Origin: Arcobacter nitrofigilis DSM 7299
Lineage (GTDB): Bacteria; Campylobacterota; Campylobacteria; Campylobacterales; Arcobacteraceae
Assembly: GCF_000092245.1 (NCBI RefSeq)
Contig: NC_014166.1
Location: 1,798,001 to 1,862,000 of the forward strand
Direction: 5' to 3'
Length of the DNA: 64,000 nucleotides
Notes under the pieces: generated by a model
What the model was told of the DNA's origin: nothing
Seen by the model: the letters and a program-made list of their open reading frames with translations, nothing else
Databases searched by the model: none
Program-made: the position numbers and the translations under genes
Part shown: piece after piece, positions 53,946 through 62,570 of the stretch
Position numbering within the stretch: position 1 is the first letter of the stretch
How the letters are laid out: every line of letters starts with the position of its first letter

Positions 53946-54608
53946 TTATGTAAGAGTGTATTGTATTGGAACTTTTATGACTATCTCTTTTTTGACCTTT
54001 GGGAACTCTTTTGATGCTTTTTCAATAGCTTCAATTGATGATTTTATAAGCAAAGAATGTCCAGAGATAGACTCAATTTCTCTAATTTCTCCATTAGTTA
54101 GAATCTTAAACTTTACCATTACTTTCCCTTGAATATTTAATCGTTTTGCTCTTTTGGGATATTTAATGTTTTTTTGAATTAGTATAACTATCTTCTTAAG
54201 GTTTTCATTTAAAAAGTCTTGTTCATAAGTCTTTTTTACACTTTTTTGTATAAATTCTTGTTCTTTTTTTACTACTTCTTTTACTTTTTTTTCTGGTTTT
54301 TTTGTGATAATCTTTTTTTTATCTACTTTCTTAATTGTTTGTTTTTTTAACACTTTCTTTTTTATGATTTTTTTTGATATTTTTTTTTGTTCCACTTCTT
54401 TCTTGGGAGGTTCTTGTTTGACAAAAGGTTCTTTTTTTACTATTTTTTCTTGTTCTACTAATGAGACAAAATTTAGATTTATAGTTTTTTCTTTTATTTT
54501 GTTTTTAATGACTAAACTATCATAACTATATAATACTCCTGTAAAAACCAATCCATACAAAAAACTTGTTAGAAAAAAAGAGTAAAAATATCTTTTAAAG
54601 TTTAACAT
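53946..54608 (-). CDS. tonB: Energy-transducing protein TonB
   Basis: The 220-residue product has one N-terminal membrane helix (about residues 8-28), a very Lys-rich periplasmic stretch with Pro (KKEPFVKQEPPKKEVEQ and many KK pairs) and a C-terminal TonB domain (about 140-218) with YPKRAKRLNIQGKVMVKF. It couples proton motive force to outer membrane receptors. It overlaps exbD by one base (TAATG). Confidence 0.9.
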   Translation of the reverse strand: MLNFKRYFYSFFLTSFLYGLVFTGVLYSYDSLVIKNKIKEKTINLNFVSLVEQEKIVKKEPFVKQEPPKKEVEQKKISKKIIKKKVLKKQTIKKVDKKKIITKKPEKKVKEVVKKEQEFIQKSVKKTYEQDFLNENLKKIVILIQKNIKYPKRAKRLNIQGKVMVKFKILTNGEIREIESISGHSLLIKSSIEAIEKASKEFPKVKKEIVIKVPIQYTLT

Positions 54609-54988
54609 TAGTTTTTCTTTGTAATTATAGATATATTAGAAAAATCATTTGATTTTAATAAATCAAGAACAGTAACAAAAGATTCAAAATTAGCTTTTTT
54701 ATCACTTTTTATAAAAATATGAGAATCTTTATTTATCTTATTTACTTCCAAACTAAGGTTTTCAAAGCTTATATGTGATTTATTTAAATATAAGCTATTA
54801 TCTTCTTTGATTGTAATAATAAACTCTTTTTTTATCTCTGATTTTTTTGCACTTGCTGCTTTTGCCAAAGATACAGGAATATCACCACGGGCTATAAAAG
54901 TTGAAGTCAATAATACAATAGCTAATAATACTAACAATACATCAATAAAGGGAATTACATTTATTGAATTAAATTTCTGTAATTTCAT
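54608..54988 (-). CDS. exbD: Biopolymer transport protein ExbD
   Basis: The 126-residue product has one membrane helix with the proton-path Asp in NVIPFIDVLLVLLAIVLLT and a periplasmic domain. The ATG at 54988 is preferred to an in-frame TTG at 55003. It overlaps the exbB end by 20 bp. It forms the motor complex with ExbB and TonB. Confidence 0.9.
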   Translation of the reverse strand: MKLQKFNSINVIPFIDVLLVLLAIVLLTSTFIARGDIPVSLAKAASAKKSEIKKEFIITIKEDNSLYLNKSHISFENLSLEVNKINKDSHIFIKSDKKANFESFVTVLDLLKSNDFSNISIITKKN

Positions 54989-55397
54989 CAAATTTACTTT
55001 CAATTACTTCTGCATATCTAGCTAATACATTATAAAAAATTTGAGAAAGAATTGCCACAACTAAACCAACAGCTGTTGCTTTTAAAGCTAGGGCTAAAGA
55101 ACTCATTATCTTAGTTGCTTCAATATCACCTTCACTCATAGTCATAAATGTAAGCATAATAGCTAATACAGTACCTAATAAGCCAATATAAGGAGCATTT
55201 GAAGCAATTGTCCCAATAATAGATAAATGCTTTGTAATTGCCATTTCTAATGATTTTTTTGATTTATAAATTTTAATATTAATATTTTTATAAAAAAATA
55301 TTCTTTCAATAAAAAACCAAAAAGATAAAAAACTCATAAAAACCAAAAGTACTACTACTCCATAATCAACTAAGTTCTTAAGAAGCTCTATATTCAT
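54969..55397 (-). CDS. exbB: Biopolymer transport protein ExbB
   Basis: The 142-residue product is the short ExbB form usual in Campylobacterota. It has three membrane helices: about residues 12-32, then APYIGLLGTVLAIMLTFMTM (about 70-92) and ALALKATAVGLVVAILSQI (about 102-125). It makes the pentameric motor around ExbD. It lies 76 bp downstream of the sensor kinase gene, with repeats in between. Confidence 0.9.
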   Translation of the reverse strand: MNIELLKNLVDYGVVVLLVFMSFLSFWFFIERIFFYKNINIKIYKSKKSLEMAITKHLSIIGTIASNAPYIGLLGTVLAIMLTFMTMSEGDIEATKIMSSLALALKATAVGLVVAILSQIFYNVLARYAEVIESKFDEITEI

Positions 55398-55436
55398 ATT
55401 ATATTTCCTACTATTTTTATTATATTAAGAAAAAAA

Positions 55437-55454
55437 TGTTAATTAAGTGTTAAT
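55437..55454. repeat. 11-bp phased TAAT boxes upstream of exbB
   Basis: ATGTAAT (from 55437) and TGTTAAT (from 55448) are separated by TAAG and lie 40-57 bp upstream of the exbB start. The second box is identical to those in the other phased arrays. The neighbouring response regulator is a possible binder. Confidence 0.4.
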
Positions 55455-55457
55455 TTT

Positions 55458-55482
55458 ATATCTTAAGTATTTATTAAGATAT
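55458..55482 (-). terminator. Inverted repeat at the end of the sensor kinase gene
   Basis: ATATCTTAA and TTAAGATAT form a perfect 9-bp inverted repeat with a 7-nt loop that includes the kinase stop codon. It may reduce read-through into exbB or be an operator. Confidence 0.4.
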
Positions 55483-56334
55483 TACTTTTGAAAGGTTTAA
55501 TTTAATTTCAGTCCCATTTTCTTTTGGTTCTATTTTGATGTCAATTTGATTTTTATCACAAAACTCTTTTACAATATTTAATCCCAACCCAAAGCCAGTT
55601 TTATTTGAGTCTTCTTGGAAGTATTGCTCAAATACAATAAAAAGATTTTTAGTATCTATTACATTTCCTGTATTAAATATGCATAAAAGGTTATTTTGCA
55701 TATTAATTTTGATAATTCCATTTTCACAATTATATTTTATAGCATTTGACAAAAGGTTATCGAAAACTTTTTGAAAGCCATTTTTATCACTATTGATAGA
55801 TATATTCTTAATATCATTTTCTATAGTAATACTACCTTTTATATCTTCAAATTTATCAATTGAGTTTTCTATTATCTCATCAAGTAAGAACTCAAACTTG
55901 TCTATTCTTCCTATCTCTTTTTTTATTTCATATTCCATTTGGTCATATAACTTTAAAAGTTCATTAGTAGCTAATTTTATCCTATTTAATCTTCTTATGT
56001 CTTTTTCATCTTTTAGATTTTTTTCTAACATTTGAGCATTAGATTGTATTGTAGAAGCTGGAATATTAAGTTCATGGAGTGTTTCTTTAATGGCCTTTTC
56101 TAAGTTTGTATCACTTGCAAATAAGGGGTCAAAAAGAGGTTTACTTAAAAAATAGTTTAAAACAATTGCAAATATAATAAGTACCAAAGTAATAACTATA
56201 AAAGTATCTTCATTAAAGCCAAATAAAAATACTAAATAATAATTTGCAAGTAAAACCATAATCACTATAAATGCTACCAAAATAGAGTTAGAAATTATAA
56301 AGTTTTTTCTTTTAATATTCAAGCTTATAACCAA
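55474..56334 (-). CDS. Membrane sensor histidine kinase
   Basis: The 286-residue product has two close N-terminal membrane helices (about residues 13-31 and 40-62) with almost no periplasmic loop, so it probably senses within the membrane or through a partner. The phospho-acceptor His is in KETLHELNIPAS (about residue 88). The N box NLLSNAIKYN and the glycine box GFGLGLNIV are kept. The usual DxGxG is altered to FNTGN. It overlaps the regulator gene by 23 bp and precedes exbB. Confidence 0.85.
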   Translation of the reverse strand: MVISLNIKRKNFIISNSILVAFIVIMVLLANYYLVFLFGFNEDTFIVITLVLIIFAIVLNYFLSKPLFDPLFASDTNLEKAIKETLHELNIPASTIQSNAQMLEKNLKDEKDIRRLNRIKLATNELLKLYDQMEYEIKKEIGRIDKFEFLLDEIIENSIDKFEDIKGSITIENDIKNISINSDKNGFQKVFDNLLSNAIKYNCENGIIKINMQNNLLCIFNTGNVIDTKNLFIVFEQYFQEDSNKTGFGLGLNIVKEFCDKNQIDIKIEPKENGTEIKLNLSKVIS

Positions 56335-56968
56335 CTCCTTTTATATTTACTACTTTTTCTTTTACAAATATTTTCTTTACTGCATTTATATAAACTCTAA
56401 TCGAGCCCTCACTATAGTCTTCCTCACAATGCCATAACCTATTTACTATCATCTCTTTTGTTACAATTTTATCTTTATTTTCTAAAAATAATTCTAATAA
56501 CTCCACTACTTTCATAGGTAAATTCATATCTTCATTATTATTATATACTCTTTTATCATTTGGACTAAAAAATAGATTTTCACCTAATTGGATTTTATCA
56601 ATTTGTTTTCCAGCTCTTTTTAAAAGTGATTTTATTCTCAATATTAGTTCATCTAAATCAATTGGCTTTTTTAAATAATCATCAGCCCCTGATAAAAAAC
56701 CTTGTTCCAAACTCTCTTTGTCTTTATACGAAGTTAAAAACATCGTTGGAGTATTATCTCCTGACTCCCTTAAGTCTTTTAAAAGTTCCAATCCATTTAT
56801 TTTTGGCACATTTATATCAAACAAATATAAATCATAATTTTCTTCATAATTTAAAGATAGGGCTTCTTCTCCATCTTTAGCAATATCAATTAAAAAGCCT
56901 TCTTCATCTAAAAAATCTTCAATTGTCTGTGCAAATAATTCATCATCTTCAAGTAGTAGTATTCTCAT
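56312..56968 (-). CDS. OmpR/PhoB-family response regulator
   Basis: The 218-residue product has a receiver domain (MRILLLEDDELFAQ at the start, phospho-Asp in LYLFDINVPKINGLE near residue 52, Thr in FLTSYK, Lys in YLKKPIDLDELIL) and a winged-helix output domain (about 125-218) with SEGSIRVYINAVKKIF as recognition helix. The ATG at 56968 fits the family start; a TTG at 56998 would add ten residues. It is the likely partner of the adjoining kinase and a candidate binder of the phased boxes. Confidence 0.9.
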   Translation of the reverse strand: MRILLLEDDELFAQTIEDFLDEEGFLIDIAKDGEEALSLNYEENYDLYLFDINVPKINGLELLKDLRESGDNTPTMFLTSYKDKESLEQGFLSGADDYLKKPIDLDELILRIKSLLKRAGKQIDKIQLGENLFFSPNDKRVYNNNEDMNLPMKVVELLELFLENKDKIVTKEMIVNRLWHCEEDYSEGSIRVYINAVKKIFVKEKVVNIKGVGYKLEY

Positions 56969-57058
56969 TCTAAATCTATATTCCAATATTTTTATCAAGA
57001 TTTTACACTAATCTTTATAAAAATGTTGTTTTTCCAATATTTTTATATATAATTACTT

Positions 57059-58822
57059 ATGATAAAAAAACTATTTATACCAATAATTTTACTTTTTTTA
57101 GCCTATTTTATAATTTCTAGCGAAAATATAAAAACAATATCCGCTGGTATTGCTATATTTATTATAGGTATGTATTTTATGGAAAATGGTTTTAAACTTT
57201 TTTCTGGTGGAATACTTGAAAAGGTTTTAGAAAAATTTACTTCTACTAGTTTAAAATCAGTAATAACAGGTTTTATAAGTACCTCAATAGTTCAAAGTTC
57301 ATCATTGATTTCTGTTATTGTAATATCTTTTTTGACTGTTGAAATTATATCTTTAACTCAAGGTATGGCAATAATCTTTGGAGCAAATCTAGGAAGTACA
57401 ACAACTGCATGGATAGTATCATCTTTAGGTGTTGATATTAAGATATCTTTATATGCAATGCCAATGATTATTTTTGGAGTTATTTTTAGATTTTCAAAAG
57501 AACAAAGATATATAGGAATAGGAAATATTTTATTAGGTCTTGGTTTTATCTTTTTAGGTATTTCATATATGAAAGATGGCTTTGAGACTTTAAAAGATTC
57601 AATTGATTTAGCTTCTTATTCGGTGGGTGGTTTTTTAGGTATTTTTGTTTATATCTTAATAGGAGCAATTGCTACAGTTGTAATACAATCAAGTGGTGCA
57701 ACTATGGCTATTATTATTACAGCACTTGCAGGTGGAAATATAATCTATATAGATGCAATAGCTTTAGCTATTGGAGCAAATATTGGTACAACAGTAACTG
57801 CTATTGTAGGTTCTTTAACTTCAAATGAAAATGGTAAGAGACTTGCCTTTGGGCATCTTGTTTTTAATATGATTACAGCTTTAATTGCAGTTATCTTTAT
57901 ATATGCGTTAAAAGACTTTGTTGATTTACTTGCACCACTAATTGGAATTGACTCAAATAACTATAGTATGAAATTGGCTCTATTTCATACTATATTTAAT
58001 ATAGTTGGAATAGTTGTTTTATTTCCTTTTATTCCTCTTATTGTTTCTATGTCAAAAATAGTAATAAAAGACAAAATAAAAAAAGCCTCAAAACCTATAT
58101 ACTTGGATGAATCAAACATTAAAATACCATATAATGCAATGGTTTCAATCCAAAAAGAAGTATTCCATTTATATGAAAATGCCCAAAAGGCAATATTACA
58201 CTCTATGTCTATTCATACTTCTGATTTAAAAGAAGAAAAAGATATAGATAATATCCTTACAAATCCTCCAAAAATTGATACAAATTTAGATGATATTTAC
58301 AATAATGACTTAAAATCTTTATATAGTGAAATTATTGATTATCTTTTAAAATCACAAAGCCATATGAATCCAAATCAACTTTTTTATATAGGACAATTAA
58401 GACTTTCTTCAAATATTATTATAAAAATATTAAAAGATACAAGAGATATTCAAAAAAATATGAATGCTTACCTTTATAGTAAAAATGAAGATATAAAACA
58501 AGAGTATTTAGCTTTAAAAAAAGAGTTTGCACTAAATATTTTAAGAACAAATCTATTAAGAAATAAAGATATTGATGATGTAGAAACTTCAACACAAATT
58601 CAAATGTACAAAGATAATATCGACGCTTTAGAAATCCAAACTAATAAAAAGATTGATGAATTAATTAGAAATAATAAAATTACACCTAAAATGGGAACTT
58701 CATTAATCAATGATTCTACAAGTATATTTAATATGAGTAAAAATTTATTTAGAATTGCAAATATTTTGTTTGTAAATGATATTAAACTAAGATCACTAGG
58801 AGAATTAAATGAAACTGTCTAA
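57059..58822 (+). CDS. Na/Pi cotransporter family protein with PhoU-like tail
   Basis: The 587-residue product has two Na/Pi repeats with family QSS motifs, TSIVQSSSLISVIVISF and TVVIQSSGATMAIIITAL, and GANLGST and GANIGTT loops. A cytoplasmic PhoU-like helical domain follows (about residues 350-587). It imports phosphate with sodium or has a regulatory role. The first 20 residues form an extra helix. It diverges from the two-component genes across about 90 bp and overlaps the next gene by 14 bp. Confidence 0.87.
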   Translation: MIKKLFIPIILLFLAYFIISSENIKTISAGIAIFIIGMYFMENGFKLFSGGILEKVLEKFTSTSLKSVITGFISTSIVQSSSLISVIVISFLTVEIISLTQGMAIIFGANLGSTTTAWIVSSLGVDIKISLYAMPMIIFGVIFRFSKEQRYIGIGNILLGLGFIFLGISYMKDGFETLKDSIDLASYSVGGFLGIFVYILIGAIATVVIQSSGATMAIIITALAGGNIIYIDAIALAIGANIGTTVTAIVGSLTSNENGKRLAFGHLVFNMITALIAVIFIYALKDFVDLLAPLIGIDSNNYSMKLALFHTIFNIVGIVVLFPFIPLIVSMSKIVIKDKIKKASKPIYLDESNIKIPYNAMVSIQKEVFHLYENAQKAILHSMSIHTSDLKEEKDIDNILTNPPKIDTNLDDIYNNDLKSLYSEIIDYLLKSQSHMNPNQLFYIGQLRLSSNIIIKILKDTRDIQKNMNAYLYSKNEDIKQEYLALKKEFALNILRTNLLRNKDIDDVETSTQIQMYKDNIDALEIQTNKKIDELIRNNKITPKMGTSLINDSTSIFNMSKNLFRIANILFVNDIKLRSLGELNETV

Positions 58823-59042
58823 ACTAGTAAAAACATTCGAAAGTTTCCTTCTTTGGGATAAAGAGGAAATAAAAGAAAATGAAAATGAAATTAATGAAAT
58901 CATAGAAAAACTCTATGAAAAAAGAGTAAAAATTGAAGAAAAAATAAGAAGATGCGAAGACAAAAAAGAAGCAGAGATATTAAAAGATAAACTAAAAGCC
59001 GTAAAAAAACTTATAAAAAAAGCAAAAAAAGAGTTTATTTAA
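58809..59042 (+). CDS. Small charged coiled-coil protein coupled to the Na/Pi transporter
   Basis: The 77-residue product is almost entirely a charged helix rich in Lys and Glu (starts MKLSKLVKTFESFLLWDKEE). One Cys is present. It overlaps the transporter gene by 14 bp, so it is translated with it and may contact its PhoU-like tail. No family is recognised. It ends 8 bp inside the convergent trmL gene. Confidence 0.6.
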   Translation: MKLSKLVKTFESFLLWDKEEIKENENEINEIIEKLYEKRVKIEEKIRRCEDKKEAEILKDKLKAVKKLIKKAKKEFI

Positions 59043-59499
59043 ACTCTTTAAAATTTTGCCGTAAAGCTTCATACGCTACGATTGATACAGAGTTTGCCAT
59101 ATTTAAACTTCTAGCATCATTTGTCATAGGTATAGTAATGCACCCTTTTTCATTTTTTACTAATAAATCTTCAGGTAAACCGGCATCTTCTCTACCAAAG
59201 TAAAAATAATCTCCCACTTCATACTTAGCATCAAAGTACACTTGTTTTGTTTTTGTTGTCGCAAAAAAATGTCTGTCATTTAAGGGATTTTTTGACCAAA
59301 AGTCTTCTATATTTTCATACTCAGTTACATCTAAGTCAAACCAATAATCAAGCCCTGCTCGTCTAACTTCTTTTTCTGTAATTTCACCAAAACCATAAGG
59401 CTTTATCAAATGTAATCTACAATTCATAGCAAAGGCAAGTCTTCCTATTGTCCCAACATTTCCTGGAATTCTAGGTTCTAATAAAACAATATTAAACAT
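59035..59499 (-). CDS. trmL: tRNA (cytidine(34)-2'-O)-methyltransferase TrmL
   Basis: The 154-residue SPOUT enzyme methylates the wobble ribose of tRNA-Leu. It shows VLLEPRIPGNVGTIGRLAF at the start, YFGREDAGLPEDLL, and the trefoil-knot end ITIPMTNDARSLNMANSVSI. It overlaps purU by one base. Confidence 0.92.
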   Translation of the reverse strand: MFNIVLLEPRIPGNVGTIGRLAFAMNCRLHLIKPYGFGEITEKEVRRAGLDYWFDLDVTEYENIEDFWSKNPLNDRHFFATTKTKQVYFDAKYEVGDYFYFGREDAGLPEDLLVKNEKGCITIPMTNDARSLNMANSVSIVAYEALRQNFKEFK

Positions 59500-60332
59500 T
59501 ATAGAATTACCGTCTTATTCCCAAAAACAAAAACCTTATCTTCTAACAATAATTGAAGAGCATTTGATAATACAACTTTTTCCACATTACGCCCTGCTCT
59601 TCTCATATCTTGCCATGAAAAAGTATGGTCAATTCTTACTACATCTTGAGCAATAATTGGACCTTCATCTAAATCATCTGTTACATAATGTGCAGTAGCA
59701 CCTATAATTTTCACACCTCTTTGGTGTGCTTGTTTATAAGGATTTGCACCAATAAATGCAGGTAAAAATGAATGGTGTATATTTAAAACTTGTTGTGGAA
59801 ACTCTTGAACAAATTTTGAAGTTAATATTCTCATATATTTAGCTAATACAATAAGTTCTGGTTCATACTCTTTAATTTTATCTATTACTAAATCTTCGTG
59901 AGCTTCTCTTTCCATCCCTTCAGCACTAATACAATGAAAAGGTATACCAAATTTTTGTACTAAATCTTCCAAGTAATCATGATTTGCAATTACTGCTTTA
60001 ATGTTTGCTTGTAATTCACCATCAATATATCTAATAAGCAAATCACCTAAAACATGTGATTCTTTTGTTACTAATATTACAATATCTTTTTTTGATTTTT
60101 CTCTTAATTTAACTTGTGTATCTTTAGGTAAAACTTCAATTAATTCTTTAAGAAGTATCTTGGCATTTACATTACCACTTATAACTGTTCTCATAAAAAA
60201 TTTATTCGTTTCGACATCTACAAATTCAGCATTTTGTTCAATATTTAGATTGTTTGCAAAAAGAACTTTAGATACATTGTATACAAGTCCTTTTGAATCA
60301 GAAGTGTTAATTAATAGTATGTATTCTTTCAT
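59499..60332 (-). CDS. purU: Formyltetrahydrofolate deformylase PurU
   Basis: The 277-residue product has an N-terminal ACT domain (about residues 1-80) and a formyltransferase-like domain with NIHHSFLPAFIGANPY (catalytic Asn and His) and GATAHYVTDDLDEGPII with the Asp. It releases formate from 10-formyl-THF, balancing one-carbon pools and purine synthesis. It is translated with trmL. Confidence 0.92.
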   Translation of the reverse strand: MKEYILLINTSDSKGLVYNVSKVLFANNLNIEQNAEFVDVETNKFFMRTVISGNVNAKILLKELIEVLPKDTQVKLREKSKKDIVILVTKESHVLGDLLIRYIDGELQANIKAVIANHDYLEDLVQKFGIPFHCISAEGMEREAHEDLVIDKIKEYEPELIVLAKYMRILTSKFVQEFPQQVLNIHHSFLPAFIGANPYKQAHQRGVKIIGATAHYVTDDLDEGPIIAQDVVRIDHTFSWQDMRRAGRNVEKVVLSNALQLLLEDKVFVFGNKTVIL

Positions 60333-60349
60333 TTTATATCCATATAATA

Positions 60350-60379
60350 GTATTATTCCAATTAAAAATGGAATAATAC
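60350..60379 (-). terminator. Hairpin between malic enzyme and purU genes
   Basis: GTATTATTCCA pairs perfectly with TGGAATAATAC (11 bp) around an 8-nt A-rich loop in the 58-bp gap. No clear U-tract follows, so termination may be partial. Confidence 0.55.
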
Positions 60380-60390
60380 CATTATTTTAA

Positions 60391-61650
60391 TTAAATCATT
60401 TGTGATAACTCTTCTTTGTAAGCTGTTAAATCAAATTCTTTTATTCTTGCAACTCCAGATTCTACGGCTGCATTTGCAACTGCACTAGAAATTTCTATGA
60501 TAAGTCTTTTATCAAAAGGCTTAGGAATAATATACTCTTTAGAAAATGTTAAATGGTCTCCAAAAATAGCTTTTACATCAGCTGGCACTGTTTTTTTAGC
60601 TAAATCAGCAATTGCATAAGCTGCTGCTTTTTTCATTTGCATATTTATTTTTTTAGCTTGAACATCAAGTGCTCCTCTAAAAATAAATGGAAATCCAAGT
60701 ACATTGTTTATTTGATTATTAAAATCGCTTCTTCCAGTTCCAACAATTGCTTTATCTCTGATTTTTAATATATCTTCAGGAAAAAGTTCAGGTGTTGGAT
60801 TTGCCAATGCAAATACAATTGGTTCATCTGCCATAACTGCAATATGTTCTTCTGTAAACGTTCCAGGTTTTGATAATCCTAAAACTACATCAGCATCTCT
60901 AAAAGCATCTAATTTAGTCATTGATTCTTTTATTGAGAATTCTTTTTTATATTTATTTAAATCAGTTCTCGCATCATGAATAACTCCTTTAGAGTCACAC
61001 ATTATAATATCTTTTACTCCAACTGCTTTATACATTCTTGCACAAGAAATAGCTGCTGCTCCAGCACCCATTACAATTACTTTTAAATCTTCAAGTTTTT
61101 TGCCAATAATCTCACAAGCATTTATTAATCCAGCTGTTGTAATAATAGCTGTTCCATGTTGATCATCATGCATAACAGGGATATCAACTTCTTCGATTAA
61201 TCTTCTTTCAATTTCAAAACACTCAGGTGCCTTTATATCTTCAAGATTTATTCCCCCAAAAGTTGGTGATATAGCTTTGCAAATAGATACAAATTTTTCA
61301 ACATCTGTTTCATCAACTTCGATATCAAATGAATCAACTGCTGCAAACTTTTTAAATAATACAGCTTTACCTTCCATAACAGGTTTTGATGCCACTGCCC
61401 CAATATTACCAAGTCCAAGTACAGCTGTACCATTTGATATTACAGCTACAAGATTTTTTTTAGCTGTATATTTAAATGCATTATCTGGATTTTTTTCAAT
61501 TTCTAAACATGGAAAAGCAACTCCAGGCGTATATGCTAAAGCCAAATCTCTTTGTGTTCCAAGTTTTGTTGTAGTTCCAATTTCCAATTTTCCTGGTTTT
61601 GGAAATTGATGGTAATCTAAAGCTTCCTCTTTAGTTACAGGTTTACTCAT
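60391..61650 (-). CDS. maeB: NAD(P)-dependent malic enzyme
   Basis: The 419-residue product is the short malic enzyme without the phosphotransacetylase-like tail. It shows LAYTPGVAFPCLEIEKNP, the catalytic Lys in MEGKAVLFKKF, the metal-binding ECFEIERRL and MHDDQHGTAI, and the nucleotide loop VMGAGAAAISCARM. It converts malate to pyruvate and CO2, giving reducing power. AAAGGAGTTATTT precedes its ATG. Confidence 0.92.
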   Translation of the reverse strand: MSKPVTKEEALDYHQFPKPGKLEIGTTTKLGTQRDLALAYTPGVAFPCLEIEKNPDNAFKYTAKKNLVAVISNGTAVLGLGNIGAVASKPVMEGKAVLFKKFAAVDSFDIEVDETDVEKFVSICKAISPTFGGINLEDIKAPECFEIERRLIEEVDIPVMHDDQHGTAIITTAGLINACEIIGKKLEDLKVIVMGAGAAAISCARMYKAVGVKDIIMCDSKGVIHDARTDLNKYKKEFSIKESMTKLDAFRDADVVLGLSKPGTFTEEHIAVMADEPIVFALANPTPELFPEDILKIRDKAIVGTGRSDFNNQINNVLGFPFIFRGALDVQAKKINMQMKKAAAYAIADLAKKTVPADVKAIFGDHLTFSKEYIIPKPFDKRLIIEISSAVANAAVESGVARIKEFDLTAYKEELSQMI

Positions 61651-61702
61651 AAATAACTCCTTTGTTTATTTCGGTAAAATTGTAACCAATCGAAACTTAA
61701 AA

Positions 61703-61708
61703 ATTATA
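61703..61708 (-). promoter_or_regulatory. -10 box of the malic enzyme gene
   Basis: TATAAT on the minus strand lies 53-58 bp before the ATG and just downstream of the 11-bp tandem array at 61749-61792, a position suited to activation by a bound regulator. Confidence 0.5.
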
Positions 61709-61748
61709 TTTATTCATGATTTTTAAAATTTTAATCTATTTTTAAGCT

Positions 61749-61792
61749 ATTTTTACATTATTTTTACATAATTACTACATTATTTATACACA
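61749..61792. repeat. Four tandem 11-bp repeats upstream of the malic enzyme gene
   Basis: CTATTTTTACA, TTATTTTTACA, TAATTACTACA and TTATTTATACA lie end to end. Read on the minus strand they give TGTA-type boxes every 11 bp (TGTATAA, TGTAGTA, TGTAAAA, TGTAAAA). They lie 99-142 bp upstream of the gene and 41 bp or more above the -10 box. Confidence 0.6.
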
Positions 61793-61799
61793 TTCAGCT

Positions 61800-62471
61800 T
61801 TATTTAATAATTCCTACTATTGAAAATCTTCCACAGTCTTTATCTTTTCTATATGAGAAGAATGGTTTATTCGAACACTTTGTACATATAGAAGAAGTTT
61901 CTATATTACAAATTCCAATATCATTTAGTTGTTTGATATTAATTCCTTGCAAATCCAAATACCTATTTGTTGAAAATTCTTTTCCAAAAGATTTTATAGC
62001 AATTGCTTCTAATTCCTTAGATACCTCATAACAACATTTTTGTATAGAAGGTCCTAAATAAGCAGAGATATTTTCTGCTTTACAGCCTAACTCATTTATC
62101 ATTTTTAGTGCTGTTTTTTGAACAATATTTAAAAAAGTTGAATTTCTTCCAGCATGAACTACTGCTATTACTTTTTTATTCTCATCACTTAAAAAGATAG
62201 GAATACAATCAGCAACCATAACCATGATTGGAAGATTTTTCTCTTTTGTAATCAATGCATCACAATTATCTATCAATAAAGGAGATTTAAGATCTACAAT
62301 TTCTATATTTTCACCATGTACTTGGTTCATATATCTAAGATTATCATTATCAAAGTTATATTTTTTTGATAATGCTAATCTATTATCATCAACACTGCTT
62401 TTTACATCATTTACATGATAAGCCATATTCCCATCTATTGTTGTGGTTATTATTTTCAAAATAGTGCTCAT
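61800..62471 (-). CDS. pgeF: Laccase-domain purine nucleoside phosphorylase-like protein (PgeF/YfiH)
   Basis: The 223-residue product matches the PgeF/YfiH family. The metal site is formed by the early NQVHGENI His, the ADCIPIFL Cys and the AVVHAGRNST His; CCYEVS and FFSYRKDKDCGRFS follow in family order. Members act on purine nucleosides or in peptidoglycan editing. It is a single gene diverging from aroE across about 100 bp. Confidence 0.88.
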   Translation of the reverse strand: MSTILKIITTTIDGNMAYHVNDVKSSVDDNRLALSKKYNFDNDNLRYMNQVHGENIEIVDLKSPLLIDNCDALITKEKNLPIMVMVADCIPIFLSDENKKVIAVVHAGRNSTFLNIVQKTALKMINELGCKAENISAYLGPSIQKCCYEVSKELEAIAIKSFGKEFSTNRYLDLQGINIKQLNDIGICNIETSSICTKCSNKPFFSYRKDKDCGRFSIVGIIK

Positions 62472-62570
62472 ATTATTCCCAAATTCTTTTTATATTAATT
62501 TATCATAATATTTTTAATATCCTCTTATTTTTCTTTGGGTAGAATGTCTCTCTTTATTTTAAGGAAATCA

